Part shown: in pieces, positions 12,825-24,085 of the stretch
How positions within the stretch are numbered: position 1 is the stretch's first letter
How the letters are laid out: every line of letters begins with the position of its first letter
Program-made: the position numbers and the translations under genes
NCBI GenBank assembly: GCA_021442155.1
Contig: CM038215.1
Span: 277,562,413-277,626,412 of the forward strand
Direction: 5' to 3'
Length of the DNA stretch: 64,000 nucleotides
DNA from: Cymbidium sinense
Lineage: Eukaryota > Streptophyta > Magnoliopsida > Asparagales > Orchidaceae
The notes under the pieces: model-generated
Told to the model about the DNA's origin: nothing
The model's database searches: none
What the model saw: the letters and a program-made list of their open reading frames with translations, nothing else

Positions 12825-15611
12825 ATGTCTACACAAATATCGCTTTGTCATGATGATGTTAAGTTGAAAAAATTTATAGGAACACACTTTAAAAGATGGC
12901 AAAAGAAAATTGTATATTGGTTGACATGTTTAGGATTAATTTCTGTAATATATAATCCTCCTTCATCCGATCCTAATTCGGAAAGAGAAAATAATTCTAT
13001 TTTGAATAAAGGGTTAGAAAAAAGAAAATCTCTACAAGAAATTAATTTTCTTTAACTTGGGCGCATTCGTAGTGTTCTTTCCGATCGACTTTATGACATG
13101 TTTTGTACATCAACATCTTCTTTTAAGCTTTGCAAAGCACTTGAATCAAAATATGAAAATAAAGACGTGGGTCTAGAAAATATTCTAATCATTCAATGGA
13201 TATAAAATGAGTGATTCAAGCACGTATTAGATCAAGTAAATTAAATCCAAAATATTATTCATGATCTAAAGAACTTGGCAACAAAGATGACAAGCATTTA
13301 TAGTTGCATCGATAATAGAAAAATTATCATAATCATGGAGTCAATTTGCACTAGCACTTAGGCATAATAGAAATAAGATGTCTCTTGACGATCTTATTAC
13401 TGCACTTAGAATAGAAAAAAAAACAAAAAAAAATGAGAAAACTCTCACTAAAATTGAATCTCAAACACATGTCAATAGAATGGAAAAGAGTAATTTTAAA
13501 CAAAAAATTTTAAACCATTTAATAAAAAGTTTAAGAAACATATTTTACACTAGTCTAGCAAAAAAAATAAAAAGCATAATGAGATTTAATGTTGGGTATG
13601 CAAGAGAACCAACCATCTTGCAAAGGCTTGTTATTATCAGAAAGATAAGAGATCCAAAGAAAGTAATAAGACTTTTGAGCAAAATCGATCTCAACCATAA
13701 ATTAATAAGATCACTTCAAATGCCAGTGATTCTCTTCCTTTGAGGATACGCTAAGAGGAAGTGTAAGCATGGGCAATGGAGCATTAGCTAGTGTGGTCAA
13801 AGAAGGAGATATTGATCTAAAATTGACATCAGGAAAATATTTAAAACTATATTCAGTTTTATATGTACCGAATATTAAGAGAATTTTAATTAGTGGTTCA
13901 CTGCTTGTTCGACATAGTTATTGTCAAGTTTTTGAGTCAAATAAGGTTATTAACCAAAAAGAATCTTCAATAGAAATTTGATAATAAATAATGATGATAC
14001 TATTTTAACTAACAACAATGAGAAAAATATTAGAAAAAAATAATAAAAGAATTAGAAAAGAGAAAATTTTAGGTGATGATTTTTATTCTCTTTTAACTGA
14101 AATATTTATTTTAGAAAATGATCTTACTACTTTTGATGAAGCTATGAATTCTATAGATGCACCATTTTAGAAAGAAGCTATTAATAATGAAATAGATTCT
14201 ATCATATCAAATAAGACTTGAGTACTTTGTGATTTACCTCCAAGTTGTAAAACTATTGAATGTAAATGGATATTCAAAAAAAAAAAATTTAAAATTAGAT
14301 GAATCTATAAATAAATATAAAGCAAGATTCGTCGCCAAATGATAGATACAAAAAAGTGGTGTTGACTATTTTGATTTTTATCCTCTCATTTCTAGAATTT
14401 TTACAATTGCTTGTTTTAGTATCTTCAGCATATAATCTAGTTATACATCAAATGAATGTAAAAATTGTATTTTTAAATAGATTTAGATGAAGAATTTTAT
14501 ATTGATCAACCTGAAGGTTTTATAGTAAAAGGTTAAGAAAATAAAGTTTGTAACTTAGTAAAATCTTTATATGGATTAAAACAAGCTCTAAACAATGACA
14601 TGAAAAGTTTGATAAAATAGTATTGACATATGAATTTTTATTAGTGAGTTTGATACATGTGTTTATATTAAAGTTGTTGATCATGATAATATTATTTTAT
14701 GTCTTTATGTTGATGATATTTTAATTTTTGGTACAAATCTCAATATTATAAATAATATTAAAGAATTTCTATCAACTCAATTTAATATGAATGATTTAGG
14801 TGAAGCTAATGTAATACTAGGTATAAAGATTTATAGAAATGCAAATAACATTTCTATTACTCAATCACATTATATTCAAAAACTTCTTAAAAAAAACTAA
14901 TTTTGAAGATGTGAGTCTGCAAGCACCCATATAACTCTTACATCTTATAAATAATTTGGGGATAGTGTATCAGAATTAAAATATTCTCAAATAATTGATT
15001 GTCTTATGCATCTAGCAAATTATTCTCGACTTGATATTGCTTATGTTGTAGGAAAATTGAGTAGATATACTAGTAATCCTAGTGAAACTCATTGGAAAGC
15101 ACTAGAAAGAATTTTTAAATATTTAAAAGGTACAATAAACTATTGCATTAATTATAGTGGTTTTTTATAATATTAGAAGGTTATTGTGATGCTAGTTGGA
15201 TTGCCGACACTTGTGAAACAAAAGCTACTAGTAGTTTCACATTTTGTGGAGGTATCATGGAAATCTACTAAACAAAAATTAATCTCTAGATCAACTATGA
15301 AAGCAGAATTTATAGCACTTAGTCTTGCTACTTCTGAAGTTGAGTGGCTTAAAAGTTTATTATTTTATTTACCTTGTATTAAAAAACATATACCTGCTAT
15401 TTTAATAAATAATGATAATTAAGCTACTATAGCAAAAGCAAAAAGTGTAAAATATAATGATAAAAAAGATCATATAAGAATAAGGCATGAGTCTTTATAT
15501 GAATTATATAAAAGAGGTGTTGTTACTTACCATTTTATTTGTTCTGAGAAAAATATTGCAGATCCATTAACGAATGGGCTTGCAAAGACTTCTATATTGA
15601 GATCATTGTAA
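12825..15611 (+). pseudogene. copia gag-pol remnant lacking integrase, copy 2
   Basis: Gag is better kept than in copy 1: an open frame from 12825 reads MSTQISLCHDD, then IGTHFKRWQKKIVYWLT, the usual start of copia gag, and stops at 13053. A second gag stretch at 13378 (MSLDDLITALRIEKK) leads to the CCHC knuckle at 13590-13631. The protease-adjacent MGNG block starts at 13769 and breaks near 13979. Integrase is absent. YVDD is at 14706-14717. RNase H runs about 15180-15600. It carries frameshifts that copy 1 lacks, for example near 15165 and 15230, and the reverse elsewhere. Confidence 0.87.
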
Positions 15612-16216
15612 GGGATGGGGTTAAAATAGCCATCACAGTATAAACCCAACATTCATATTGGAAACAACAAGATAGAATGTTCAATGTGGTAAAAACAAAG
15701 CTGATCGAATAATTCGTAAAAGCACAACTTTAAATATTATAAATACCATCTTTATATTCATTTGTGCTAAACTACAATGAAAATAAAGTTGAGCTATAGC
15801 ACTTAATGAGATCAAAGGAAAAAATTTTGCTAGATATTATAATTGCAGTATATCTTGGAGATCTCACCTATATAAGTGCTGCAGAAATAGGTCGCTACAC
15901 TGAGATCTTATTCAGATCATAAAATACTTATGAATTAAGATGAAAGCGTATGGCCTTTAAAGCGCACCATTGAATAGAACTTATAACGTGTTTCATATCA
16001 TGTGTATACCAAATGATACACTAATTTATATACCTAGTTCAAAACTTCGATTACTATAGTATTTATTATTGTTAGATTTTGGTTATACTAAGTGAAAGTT
16101 CAAACCCGAAAGATACTTTTATCGAATGCATTATAAAAGTTGTCCAAAATAAAAATTTTGAGTCTTGATCTCTTATTTTATTCACCTCAAGTTTATTTAT
16201 TTATTGGAGAGGGAAT

Positions 16217-16809
16217 TGTAATGGATAATAAAAGAATATATATATATATATATATAACATTATAATAACATTATTCTTAACGTTATTATTCTAACGTTAT
16301 TATAATATAAATATTAGTTGTATAACTTATAATATAAATTAATTAAATAGAAATAAATTAATTCATAACTTAAAATAATGGCTAGTAACGACTATAAATC
16401 ATAATTAGGTGATTTAATATTGAGCTCTGTTCTTCACTTATAAATAGATGATAATGTGAGCTTGAGTGACATAATAAAATCTGAATATTCTCTCTTCCTT
16501 TCTCCATTCACAATTTTTCTTGTCATTCATTTCATTTCATTTTTGGGGCAACAAGAGACACACGATTACTTTGAAGTTTTGCAAATCAATCGTGGTGCAT
16601 GCGCGATCAAGGCAAGAGGACGAGTTGTATCTCACAAGTAGAAAAGAGAGCTGCTATTTGGTGCACCCAAGGGTTGGTCTACTCTAAGTATAGTGTCACT
16701 GACATGCCTCCCTCCGAGGCTATTTCAGTCTCATTACTTTTATTTCTATTTGCTTCGTTATGTTAAATTTATTTCTCAATTACCAATTTAATTTCTTATT
16801 GTTCTAACA
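16217..16809 (+). repeat. copia copy 2, 3' LTR
   Basis: TG at 16217 directly after the polypurine tract; CA at 16809. Its TA run (16236-16257) is much shorter than in copy 1 (5482-5552), as expected for microsatellite length change after duplication. Confidence 0.85.
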
Positions 16810-17551
16810 CCTATGGTGTTTAGAAGTTAAGCAATTTGATTTCAATGCTTCATAATTTTGTTAAAGAATATAGCGATTTCTACTCTCCCGAGACTTGTCC
16901 CATCAGCTTGTTCTTAAAGCTCTGGACACCACTTTGTAGAGGCTTCAATCAAGCTTAACTTAATGATTGAATGCAACATATATTCAAATGCCAATTCTAT
17001 TTTGGATTACGTTCATGTAATTATTATATTCATGTCAAAAAAATATGCTGTATTTTGTTGCAGTTTGCTTCCTTGTAATGATAATACTAATGTGTGGGCG
17101 AGTTATAGTGAGGGCACTAGGGCTCATGCCCCTACAACAACAAAATCACAAAGACGCTCAACTAACTGCTACTTTGACGCCTTAACCGACACAATTTCCG
17201 ACTCCTCGACATCATGTTCGCAAGCCCCAGATAGAATCCACCATAGGGAGGCAGAATTTTTTATGTTTTCTTGGTAAGTGGGAGCAAGATGAAGAGGTTC
17301 TCTGCTTTGCTTGTGGTTGTCCTTTTACCAATTGATGCTATTGTTCATCTAGGTTATGGGGAGAGAAATTAATATTTTATTTATTACAATGAGAGAGACA
17401 CATATTAACTTTCTTACACAATCAAATTTAATTAAACTTAAATAAATTTCATTTTTTATTTTAAATTGATTTTTGTTATCTCATAAAAATTTAAAAATAA
17501 TTTTTAGCTTCCCTCTCTTTCTACTATTATGTTATTTTAATATATTTCCAA

Positions 17552-17582
<31 letters not shown>

Positions 17583-18141
17583 TTGATGAAAATTACTAAT
17601 CTTTTATTAGTAATATTTTAATAAATATGTATTTAAAACAAAAGCGATCTATGCTATCCTTAATTTTTTTAATTCATATAAAAACTAAATTTTAAAGTTT
17701 ACTTTTAAATTTCAATCATTTTCACCCATATAGTTGTTGCAAATAATAATTTCTTAAAAGTATTATAACTTACAATATTTTAATAAATTGCAAATTATGA
17801 TGATTTTTTGTCAATAAAATGATATATGAAATACATCTCAACTATATCATAATAAATTATATATATATATATATATAAAACTTAAAATATATTAAGTATA
17901 GTAATTTAGGTCTATAATTATTAAAAATATTTAAAACTATGTCTTACTATCATAAAGCAAGCAATTTCTTATTATTTTATTTTAAAGTTCTTAATTTTTT
18001 TTGCCATTTTTATCAAAATAAATATTTAAATTATAATTATTTTATCTCTTCTATACTAAATGAGTTGACTCAAAATTATAAGATAAAGTTCAAGTTCAAA
18101 CTCCATAAATTAATCAATCTGAAGTTCATGTTAATGGTGAT
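16810..18141. other. Unidentified spacer X, copy 2
   Basis: Counterpart of 6096-7463. An open frame at 16963-17277 includes SSTSCSQAPD followed by HHREAEFFMFSW and ends at a GGTAAGTGGG donor-like site near 17270. Copy 1 is frameshifted here. The stretch could be a decayed exon captured before duplication; I cannot name a family. Bases 17370-18141 are AT-rich with an AAT run near 17552. Confidence 0.45.
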
Positions 18142-18200
18142 TTGAGATAGGCTTGACTCATTTACATCCCTAGCAGCAGGTTAAGCGCTTTTTGAAATTC

Positions 18201-18484
18201 TTAAAGGTCGTTTGGGATCACTTTTGTTTTTTATTTTTTTATTTTGCAGTTGTGTTTTGTTTTGTTTATGTTTTGCTTAAAAATAAACTTGTTTGATTAG
18301 TTGTTGTTTTTAAAACATTCAAAAAATCTATTAGATATTTTGAGTGTTTTAAAAACAACATTATTTGTTTTTGAAAATAAAATTAAAATTACATCAAAAA
18401 AACATTAAACAAATATATTTTTAAAAACAACATAAAAATAAAAACGAAAATAGAGAACAAAATTGATCCCAAATAGTCCCTTAA
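18201..18484. mobile_element. MITE, Tourist-like, about 280 bp
   Basis: Ends are inverted repeats: ttaaaggtcgtttgggatca on the left, and ttaagggactatttgggatc as the reverse complement of the right end. TTA flanks both ends, as for PIF/Harbinger insertions. An inner inverted repeat (gttgtttttaaaacattc against gagtgttttaaaaacaac) would let the whole element fold into a hairpin. No coding. Confidence 0.8.
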
Positions 18485-19089
18485 TTTATAGCCCCACTAG
18501 TAAACTTTCCTAGCTCTGGTCCTGAATGTGTGAACACTTTGGCATTCGTCTTCTCTATATGGAAAAGAATCAAACTATAAAAAGAGTTTTTTAATTTAAT
18601 TTAATTTTCAAAGAAAATGAAATATTTTTAATTTTTTTTCATAATCATGTCCATGAATGATACTCTTATGTGTAGTCCATTTTAAATAATATATTGTCTA
18701 CTTCATTTTTCTATTTGAAATAGTTATAATCATGTTCATATTGATTTTTGGGATATTTATAAAATTTTTCTTCAACCATTATCATCTCTATGACAAGTAT
18801 ACACTGTACACTCTAAGTTACACTTATAATAAATTTTACAAAGTCGAGTGCCCTTCGAAGTTGAGGACTGGCTTGAAATCATCTTCAATAATATGATTTA
18901 GTTGAATAGTAATTATGTCATGAGCTTAAGGAAAAATTTCAAATAGTAATGACAAAAAAGAGTATTTGTTGGCTCATGAGTTCTACATACAATTTTCACA
19001 TCTTAACACCTATTTGCAATTCAGAAGAACTACATATTAGGTCGTTGGCTATGTTGATTCAAACTTTATTGGAAACCTTAATCGAGATA
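18485..19089. other. AT-rich intergenic DNA
   Basis: No open frame, RNA gene or repeat that I can support. Confidence 0.5.
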
Positions 19090-20790
19090 GCGTAGAAAGA
19101 TCATTAATGGATGATTATAATCATGTGATGTTGATAAATGATGATGGTTGTAAGATTATAGATAGTCAAGCTATGGTTTGATGGAAATGATCGTGGTGGA
19201 AATTTGGTGATAGTGGTCAAATCGCAATCATTAATGATAACCATGACCGGAAGGTCGTAGTGGTATGATGGTGATAGTCAATGATTTGATTTGATGGTCA
19301 TGTATGGGCAATCCAACAATGACAATCAAACCGAATCCTAATAAAGGAGGTTAGGCAATAGGCAAACATTAGATATCTAGTGACAATTCAATGATAGGGT
19401 TAACAATAGTGATTTAATGGTAGTGGTGGGGTGACATAGGTCAATTGATAGCAGTTTGATGATAGTAATAGTCCAACGATAGAGATTTGATTACAAATAT
19501 CAAGCATCAATCATCTAATGGTTTTGGTCAGGTGGTGAAGGTGGAGTAATGGCGATTCAATAGTTATAATTGCATGGCGGACGTTCCACAAACTCCTAAG
19601 CTTTGTCCATTCTTTCATCTAACCCCACCCCTGACAACACTCATGTAGAGAATCAAATTTATTTATAAATTTTAAGAACAAAAATCTCTTTAAATAAAAC
19701 AAAATCTAAAACAATCTATTAAACTACCTGAAGTGATCCTCATAATCATAATAATACATAAGGTTGGATTTATTTTATTGTGATGCTTGATTTGATTATA
19801 AGCATACAAAATGTAGAGATCATTTAATTCCCTAATTAATATCCCTATGCCTTGAAGTATGCATTATGTGCTTGACTGGGGCTAGTTGGTATTAATGAGT
19901 TCATCATATGGAGATGTTCGATTAAACTACAAGTTTGCTAAAAATCAAAATTTGGATAATTTTGAATTTAATTTGGAAAGTTTTAACTCTAACATTTCTC
20001 GAGATTCATGACTAATCAAATTAATTTTGACAGAACATATCAAATATAAATTGTGCTATGTTTTCTCAATTCAAAATTTAAGCTTTTAAATTGAGATGAA
20101 ATTAAGTGATACAAATTTGATATTTTATTTGGTTATAACATATTCTTGAGTTAGTACATGATATATTTGAAATACTAATATGATAATTTATTTACGACAA
20201 AAAAATTTCTTGAGTTGCCACAAAAAAATGATTTGCTCATTATGAATTTTGACATAATTTTTAGATCCATATCGTGATATTTCAGCTAGAAAATTTAATA
20301 ATTGATCATAAAATATGAATTTAATTTGTAACTAATTTATAATTGATATATACTTTGATAACACCAACTCAATGACCATCAGCATTATGATAAATTTGAT
20401 CATCGTTGCTCAAAACATGTCATGTCTCATGAACCTCCTCTACTAACTTGGGTTAACTTTGGTTAGCCTTAACGACAAGTACTCTTACCCGAACGACTTT
20501 CGGTGACTTCACCTTAATAGTGAGCTTGACATGCTCCTAAGCGATTTTCCTAAATCGTGCTCTTAAATGGTCAACTAATCTTAAAATACAATTTATATTT
20601 ATCAACGATAAGGATTAGATCGTTCCTTGAAGCTTAGGTGTACAAAGATACATATGATTTTAATCATAATTCTCTCAACTATTGAATAGCAGAGAAAAAA
20701 AAATTCCCTTCCAGCTACAAGATAAGCTTGTTTTCATCATTCGAAGTTGTGACTCAAACAACAAACAACATAAAATATGAAAAAAGGTAT
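19090..20790. repeat. Diverged old copy of repeat S with minisatellite
   Basis: Bases 19090-19580 hold degenerate short repeats rich in gatggt and tggtca, as in 28160-29600. From 19640 to 20790 the order of short matches follows 29690-30860: tttataaattttaag, then tttgctaaaaatcaaaatttggat, ttataacatattcttgag, aaatttgatcatcgttg and a terminal tagcagagaaaaa block. This copy is far more diverged than 29640-30860 is from 48410-49620. No coding recognised; origin unknown. Confidence 0.7.
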
Positions 20791-20940
20791 ATATTTTAGC
20801 CTAGAAAACTAACGTATTTTTTTTATTTAAACTTCTTTACTTTTTATTTTTCCTCCCTATATCAATTAGCAGGAAAGACACTTTAACTGATAATAATATG
20901 TAATTAAGGAGGACAGACTTAATTAATCAATGATATGGCC

Positions 20941-20948
20941 TATAAATA
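20941..20948 (+). promoter_or_regulatory. TATA box of small secreted-peptide gene
   Basis: TATAAATA inside gcctataaatacaag, about 62 bases before the ATG at 21010. That would put the cap site some 30-40 bases before the start codon, a typical plant core promoter. Confidence 0.65.
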
Positions 20949-21009
20949 CAAGAATAAAACCTCAAGACATTCTATGAAGATATTGTAGAACCAATAATTT
21001 TATAGCTTG

Positions 21010-21168
21010 ATGATGAGCAATTTATTACACCCATATGTCATGCTTCTCATAGTAGCTCTTATTAGTCTAAGAATTATTATCATGGTGGAGGCACAACAAT
21101 CAAGGAATACACCCATCAAACTATCGTTGTGCAGTAACCCATCTACGAATCCCTGTTGTAGGGGATAG
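21010..21168 (+). CDS. Small secreted Cys-containing peptide (52 aa)
   Basis: Function unknown. Begins MMSNLLHPYVMLLIVALISL, a hydrophobic signal peptide, with a likely cleavage after VEA or VEAQ near residue 29. The mature part is only about 23 residues, with one Cys, then a CC pair (NPCCRG) before TAG. Either ATG of the initial pair could start it. The TATA box at 20941 and AATAAA at 21250 frame a compact intronless gene. The paralogue at 44917-45099 has the same layout (signal peptide, VEAQ, then CC), but has Trp where this gene has the TAG stop; reading past the TAG gives HKKSQASLRVMPLN before the next stop, similar in length to the paralogue's tail. So this may be a truncated allele. Expression is not shown. 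Confidence 0.6.
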   Translation: MMSNLLHPYVMLLIVALISLRIIIMVEAQQSRNTPIKLSLCSNPSTNPCCRG

Positions 21169-21249
21169 CACAAGAAAAGCCAAGCTTCCCTTAGAGTCAT
21201 GCCATTAAATTGAATATATATCCTCTATTTATACATCTTAGAAGAAAAT

Positions 21250-21255
21250 AATAAA
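21250..21255 (+). terminator. Possible poly(A) signal
   Basis: AATAAA about 82 bases after the stop codon of the small peptide gene, a normal distance for a plant near-upstream element. Such hexamers are common in AT-rich DNA. Confidence 0.4.
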
Positions 21256-22735
21256 GATGATTTATGTTCTAAAGCTAATTTAACATTGTTGTTTGTTGCT
21301 TTGTATCTTCACAAAAAAAATGTATTGTGAAATTACAAGAGTTTTTCTTATTTGGAATATTCATGTATGATGGATGTATATCATAATATTAACTTTTAAA
21401 AGTACGATACAGATATTTTGGTTATTCTAATGTGCCTATATTATTTTTCAGAAAATCTTTTATGTATCATATTTGAGCATAACAATAGTAAATTTTAATT
21501 TTAATTTTAGTTAAATAATTAACATTTTTCATTATTATTTCTAAAAACCTCTCATAAATATGCAATTATCTATTTAAGAATATAAATATATTAGTAATAT
21601 GGCATAAAACTTTTGAGAAAAAAAATCAAAATCTATATTTATTTAAAATTAATAAGATATTAATGTCCTAAATTGGCTCTTCTTGCTCTTATGCAGTCCT
21701 ACCGAGCATCATTAGTCAAATCTACTTGATCATTAGGTTGATCTCTTTTTAATCTACATGCACTTGCTAGCTCTTTCATGATAGCTACTTGTCACTAGTA
21801 TCCTTTCCCCTTGTGTTTATAAGATGTTAAGCCTTAATGAAATTTTGAGTTGCTCTCTACTTTGACATCTAATATGTTTCTTGAACTTCATCCTCTACTT
21901 CTTAAGCCATATTTCTATCATTAGCCTCAACTCTAACCTATGTAAGTTGAGATCAATCTCTTACTTTCCAAGCTCTATCTTAGATTTGTTGAGCTAATGT
22001 GCTCATGGTTGTCAACCCATCTTTGCGCTTCCTTAATCAAAGCATTCGCTATATTTACCATTGACCTTATTCCACTTTCTTTGATTGTCACTTGCCTGAT
22101 GATTTTGTCTTCAAAGAAAATCCCAAATCACCCTTGCATGTTACAAATTAGTCCTCTACTCTAGATTTGAAGATGTCTTTGTCCTTCAGAATGGGAATGC
22201 CTCTTTGTTCCAAAATCTTATTGACAATCAACAATCCCTATTATTTTTTTAAGAATTATATGAAATAAATGTAGTTTTTTGTTCGTGAAGATCAAATTGT
22301 GTTAGTACTTCTAGAAAGTGTATTAAGGAAGTTGATATCCTTCTTAGATTCTTGCTCGATGGAAAATTCCTCAATAGGATACTTTCATTGCAAGTTCTTA
22401 TTAATTTTTTTAGATTTGTTTCTCAAGGTGTAGGAATATTTTAAACCTCAAAAGTATTTTGGTTATCTTAGAAAAGATAAAAGATTATTGGATATATTTG
22501 TATCTAAGACTTAAAAATAGATAGGTTTCCTCATAAGGATTAACAATGGTCGCCTAACCATGATATATTTTTGGAATGTCCAATCTCACCCATGTAAATA
22601 GAATTTTCTCATCTCAGGGCTCACTTATTTAATAAAGGGGTGCTTTATTTATTGAATTTCCACTGTAAAATAAAGTAAATATGGAGATTTTAAATTTTTG
22701 GGTGTTTGAATTACTACAAAGTAAAAGTCCAAGGC
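21256..22735. other. Non-coding DNA, possible old retroelement remnant
   Basis: AT-rich to 21660. Bases 21665-22230 are less AT-biased and on the minus strand give broken polar, charged stretches that could be an ancient gag-like coiled-coil region, but every frame has many stops and I cannot name a family. Bases 22230-22735 show nothing. Confidence 0.4.
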
Positions 22736-22744
22736 ATTTGTAGT
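22736..22744. repeat. 9-bp target site duplication, left
   Basis: ATTTGTAGT, identical to 23690-23698. A perfect 9-bp duplication is the hallmark of Mutator-type insertion. Confidence 0.85.
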
Positions 22745-23689
22745 TAGGGGTGTAAACGAACCGAGCGTTCAACAAGCTACTCGTGACTCGGCTCGATTAG
22801 AGCTCGTTTATGTTCGTTCATTTAATTAATCGAACGAGCTTGATCACTTTTGTAAATACTCGATTGTTAAATGAACAAGCTTGAACAAGTTATTGTTCAG
22901 TTCAGTTATGTTCGTGAACAGTATCATTTAAAGCTCGCGAACAAGGTCGTTAAGGAGCTCGATAATGGCTCGATTAAGGCTCGATAAGGCTCGATTAAGG
23001 CTTGTTCATAAACAATACTGTATAAGTGATTCGTGTTAATTTCTGTTAAATTTCTTGGTAAACCCGGCTCAAGTGTATTTGAACCCTCACCAATAGCAAG
23101 GAGAATAGGGTGAATTCTTTTGAACCGCTGGACAGGTCGCCTGTCGATCAATTCTTTAAACCGCTTGATGGGGAAGTTTCGGTTTTAACTTTGTTTTCTC
23201 GAATTTTTCGAGCGAAGCCTGAGAAAGTGGGGCGATCGCGAGAGGGCTAGGGTTCCGGGGAGATCATCGGTGGAGAGGCGGATTCCGGCGAGAGTTTTGC
23301 ATCGCGGTTGTTGTGTGGGACAGCAAAGCTGAGGGTTTGAGCGGATGGAGGGGCAAACAGAGTTTTTGATGGAATGCCGGAGTTCTTTCCCGATGATGAT
23401 CCAGGGAAGTTAGTTTGTTATTCCTTTTTAAGTATTAGTTTTCATCGCTTTTAAAATTTGGGAAATTTACATACATAGCTCACCCTCCTCCTCCTTCTTC
23501 CTCCTTCCTAATCGCTCTTCACTATCATGACAAGTAATCCATTTTTTCTCAATTAAGGAAGGCTCAACACCTAAACCCTAAACGAGCTCAAGCTCAACAC
23601 CATCGTGAATCGAGCTCGAAATGAGCTCGAAGCTCGATCGCAAACGAGCTTGAACTTGAACAAGCGTCGTTCGGTTTGTTTGCAGCCCT
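22745..23689. mobile_element. Non-autonomous MULE, probable Pack-MULE (945 bp)
   Basis: Left end taggggtgtaaacgaaccga; the right end read in reverse gives agggctgcaaacaaaccga. Inverted-repeat similarity extends inward as a dense field of gctcga, gaacaagc and gagctcg motifs on both sides. Perfect 9-bp target duplications flank it. No transposase is present. The centre (about 23165-23410) is GC-richer and looks like a captured host first exon. The perfect duplication suggests a younger insertion than its surroundings. Confidence 0.87.
23165..23412 (+). pseudogene. Captured gene 5' fragment inside Pack-MULE
   Basis: A GC-rich island in an AT-rich region: gcgatcgcgagagggctagggttccgg resembles plant 5' leader sequence, followed by ATGs at 23345 and 23373. 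The ATG at 23373 opens MPEFFPDDDPGK, and a gttagt donor-like site follows near 23408, as if exon 1 and part of an intron were captured. I cannot identify the parent gene. The fragment could instead be an original part of the element. Confidence 0.45.
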
Positions 23690-23698
23690 ATTTGTAGT
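23690..23698. repeat. 9-bp target site duplication, right
   Basis: ATTTGTAGT, identical to the left copy at 22736-22744. Confidence 0.85.
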
Positions 23699-23789
23699 GT
23701 ATTTGAAATGATTTGAAAGGGTAATTTATGGTGCACGGGCAAATTTCAAATACATCAATTAGTATAAAGTGATCACTGTTGATGCTAGC

Positions 23790-24085
23790 TGAGCACTGCT
23801 ACCACTCGTCGAACCCTGCCACCAGTTGCTGACCACAACCATCGACTATCTGGAAGTGATCATCGCCACTACTACCCACCAGCCAGTGCCATTGCTGGCC
23901 ACTTCTGACCAGCACCACCATTTTCACCACTAATCAATGTTGACTACCACCACAACTAATCGACCACAACCACTGCCTTCACGATCGCTAACCACCTCCA
24001 CCACTATCGTTGCCCAACACTGACTTTGTTGCCACCGCTAATCACCACCCACTACTAGTCCCATTATCGCTACCAAATACATTAC
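23790..24085. repeat. Degenerate CAC/ACC-rich low-complexity tract
   Basis: About 300 bases dominated by ccac, accac, gccacc and ctaccac on the plus strand with no fixed period. Its complement (tggtgg, gatggt) resembles the composition of the minisatellite at 28160-29600, possibly an inverted, diverged relative. No unbroken frame. Confidence 0.6.

Larger units (their letters stand above)
12203..16809 (+). mobile_element. Ty1/copia LTR element, copy 2, integrase-less
   Basis: Second copy of the element at 1416-6095, same orientation and same missing integrase. 5' LTR 12203-12765, coding remnant 12825-15611, polypurine tract ggagagggaa at about 16206-16215, 3' LTR 16217-16809. Both copies sit at the same place in the duplicated block, so this copy came from segmental duplication and not a fresh insertion. 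Confidence 0.86.
10725..18141. repeat. Large tandem duplication, copy B
   Basis: Collinear with 1-7463. The match ends after gaagttcatgttaatggtga near 18141, where copy A instead continues to the next MULE. The join at 10725 is an artefact of where the window begins, not a breakpoint: it falls inside an uninterrupted MULE. Confidence 0.9.

Noticed and set aside
21000..21200. Minus-strand frame opposite the small secreted peptide gene
   Set aside because: No promoter, signal or domain, and it is the antisense shadow of the plus-strand gene with a TATA box.
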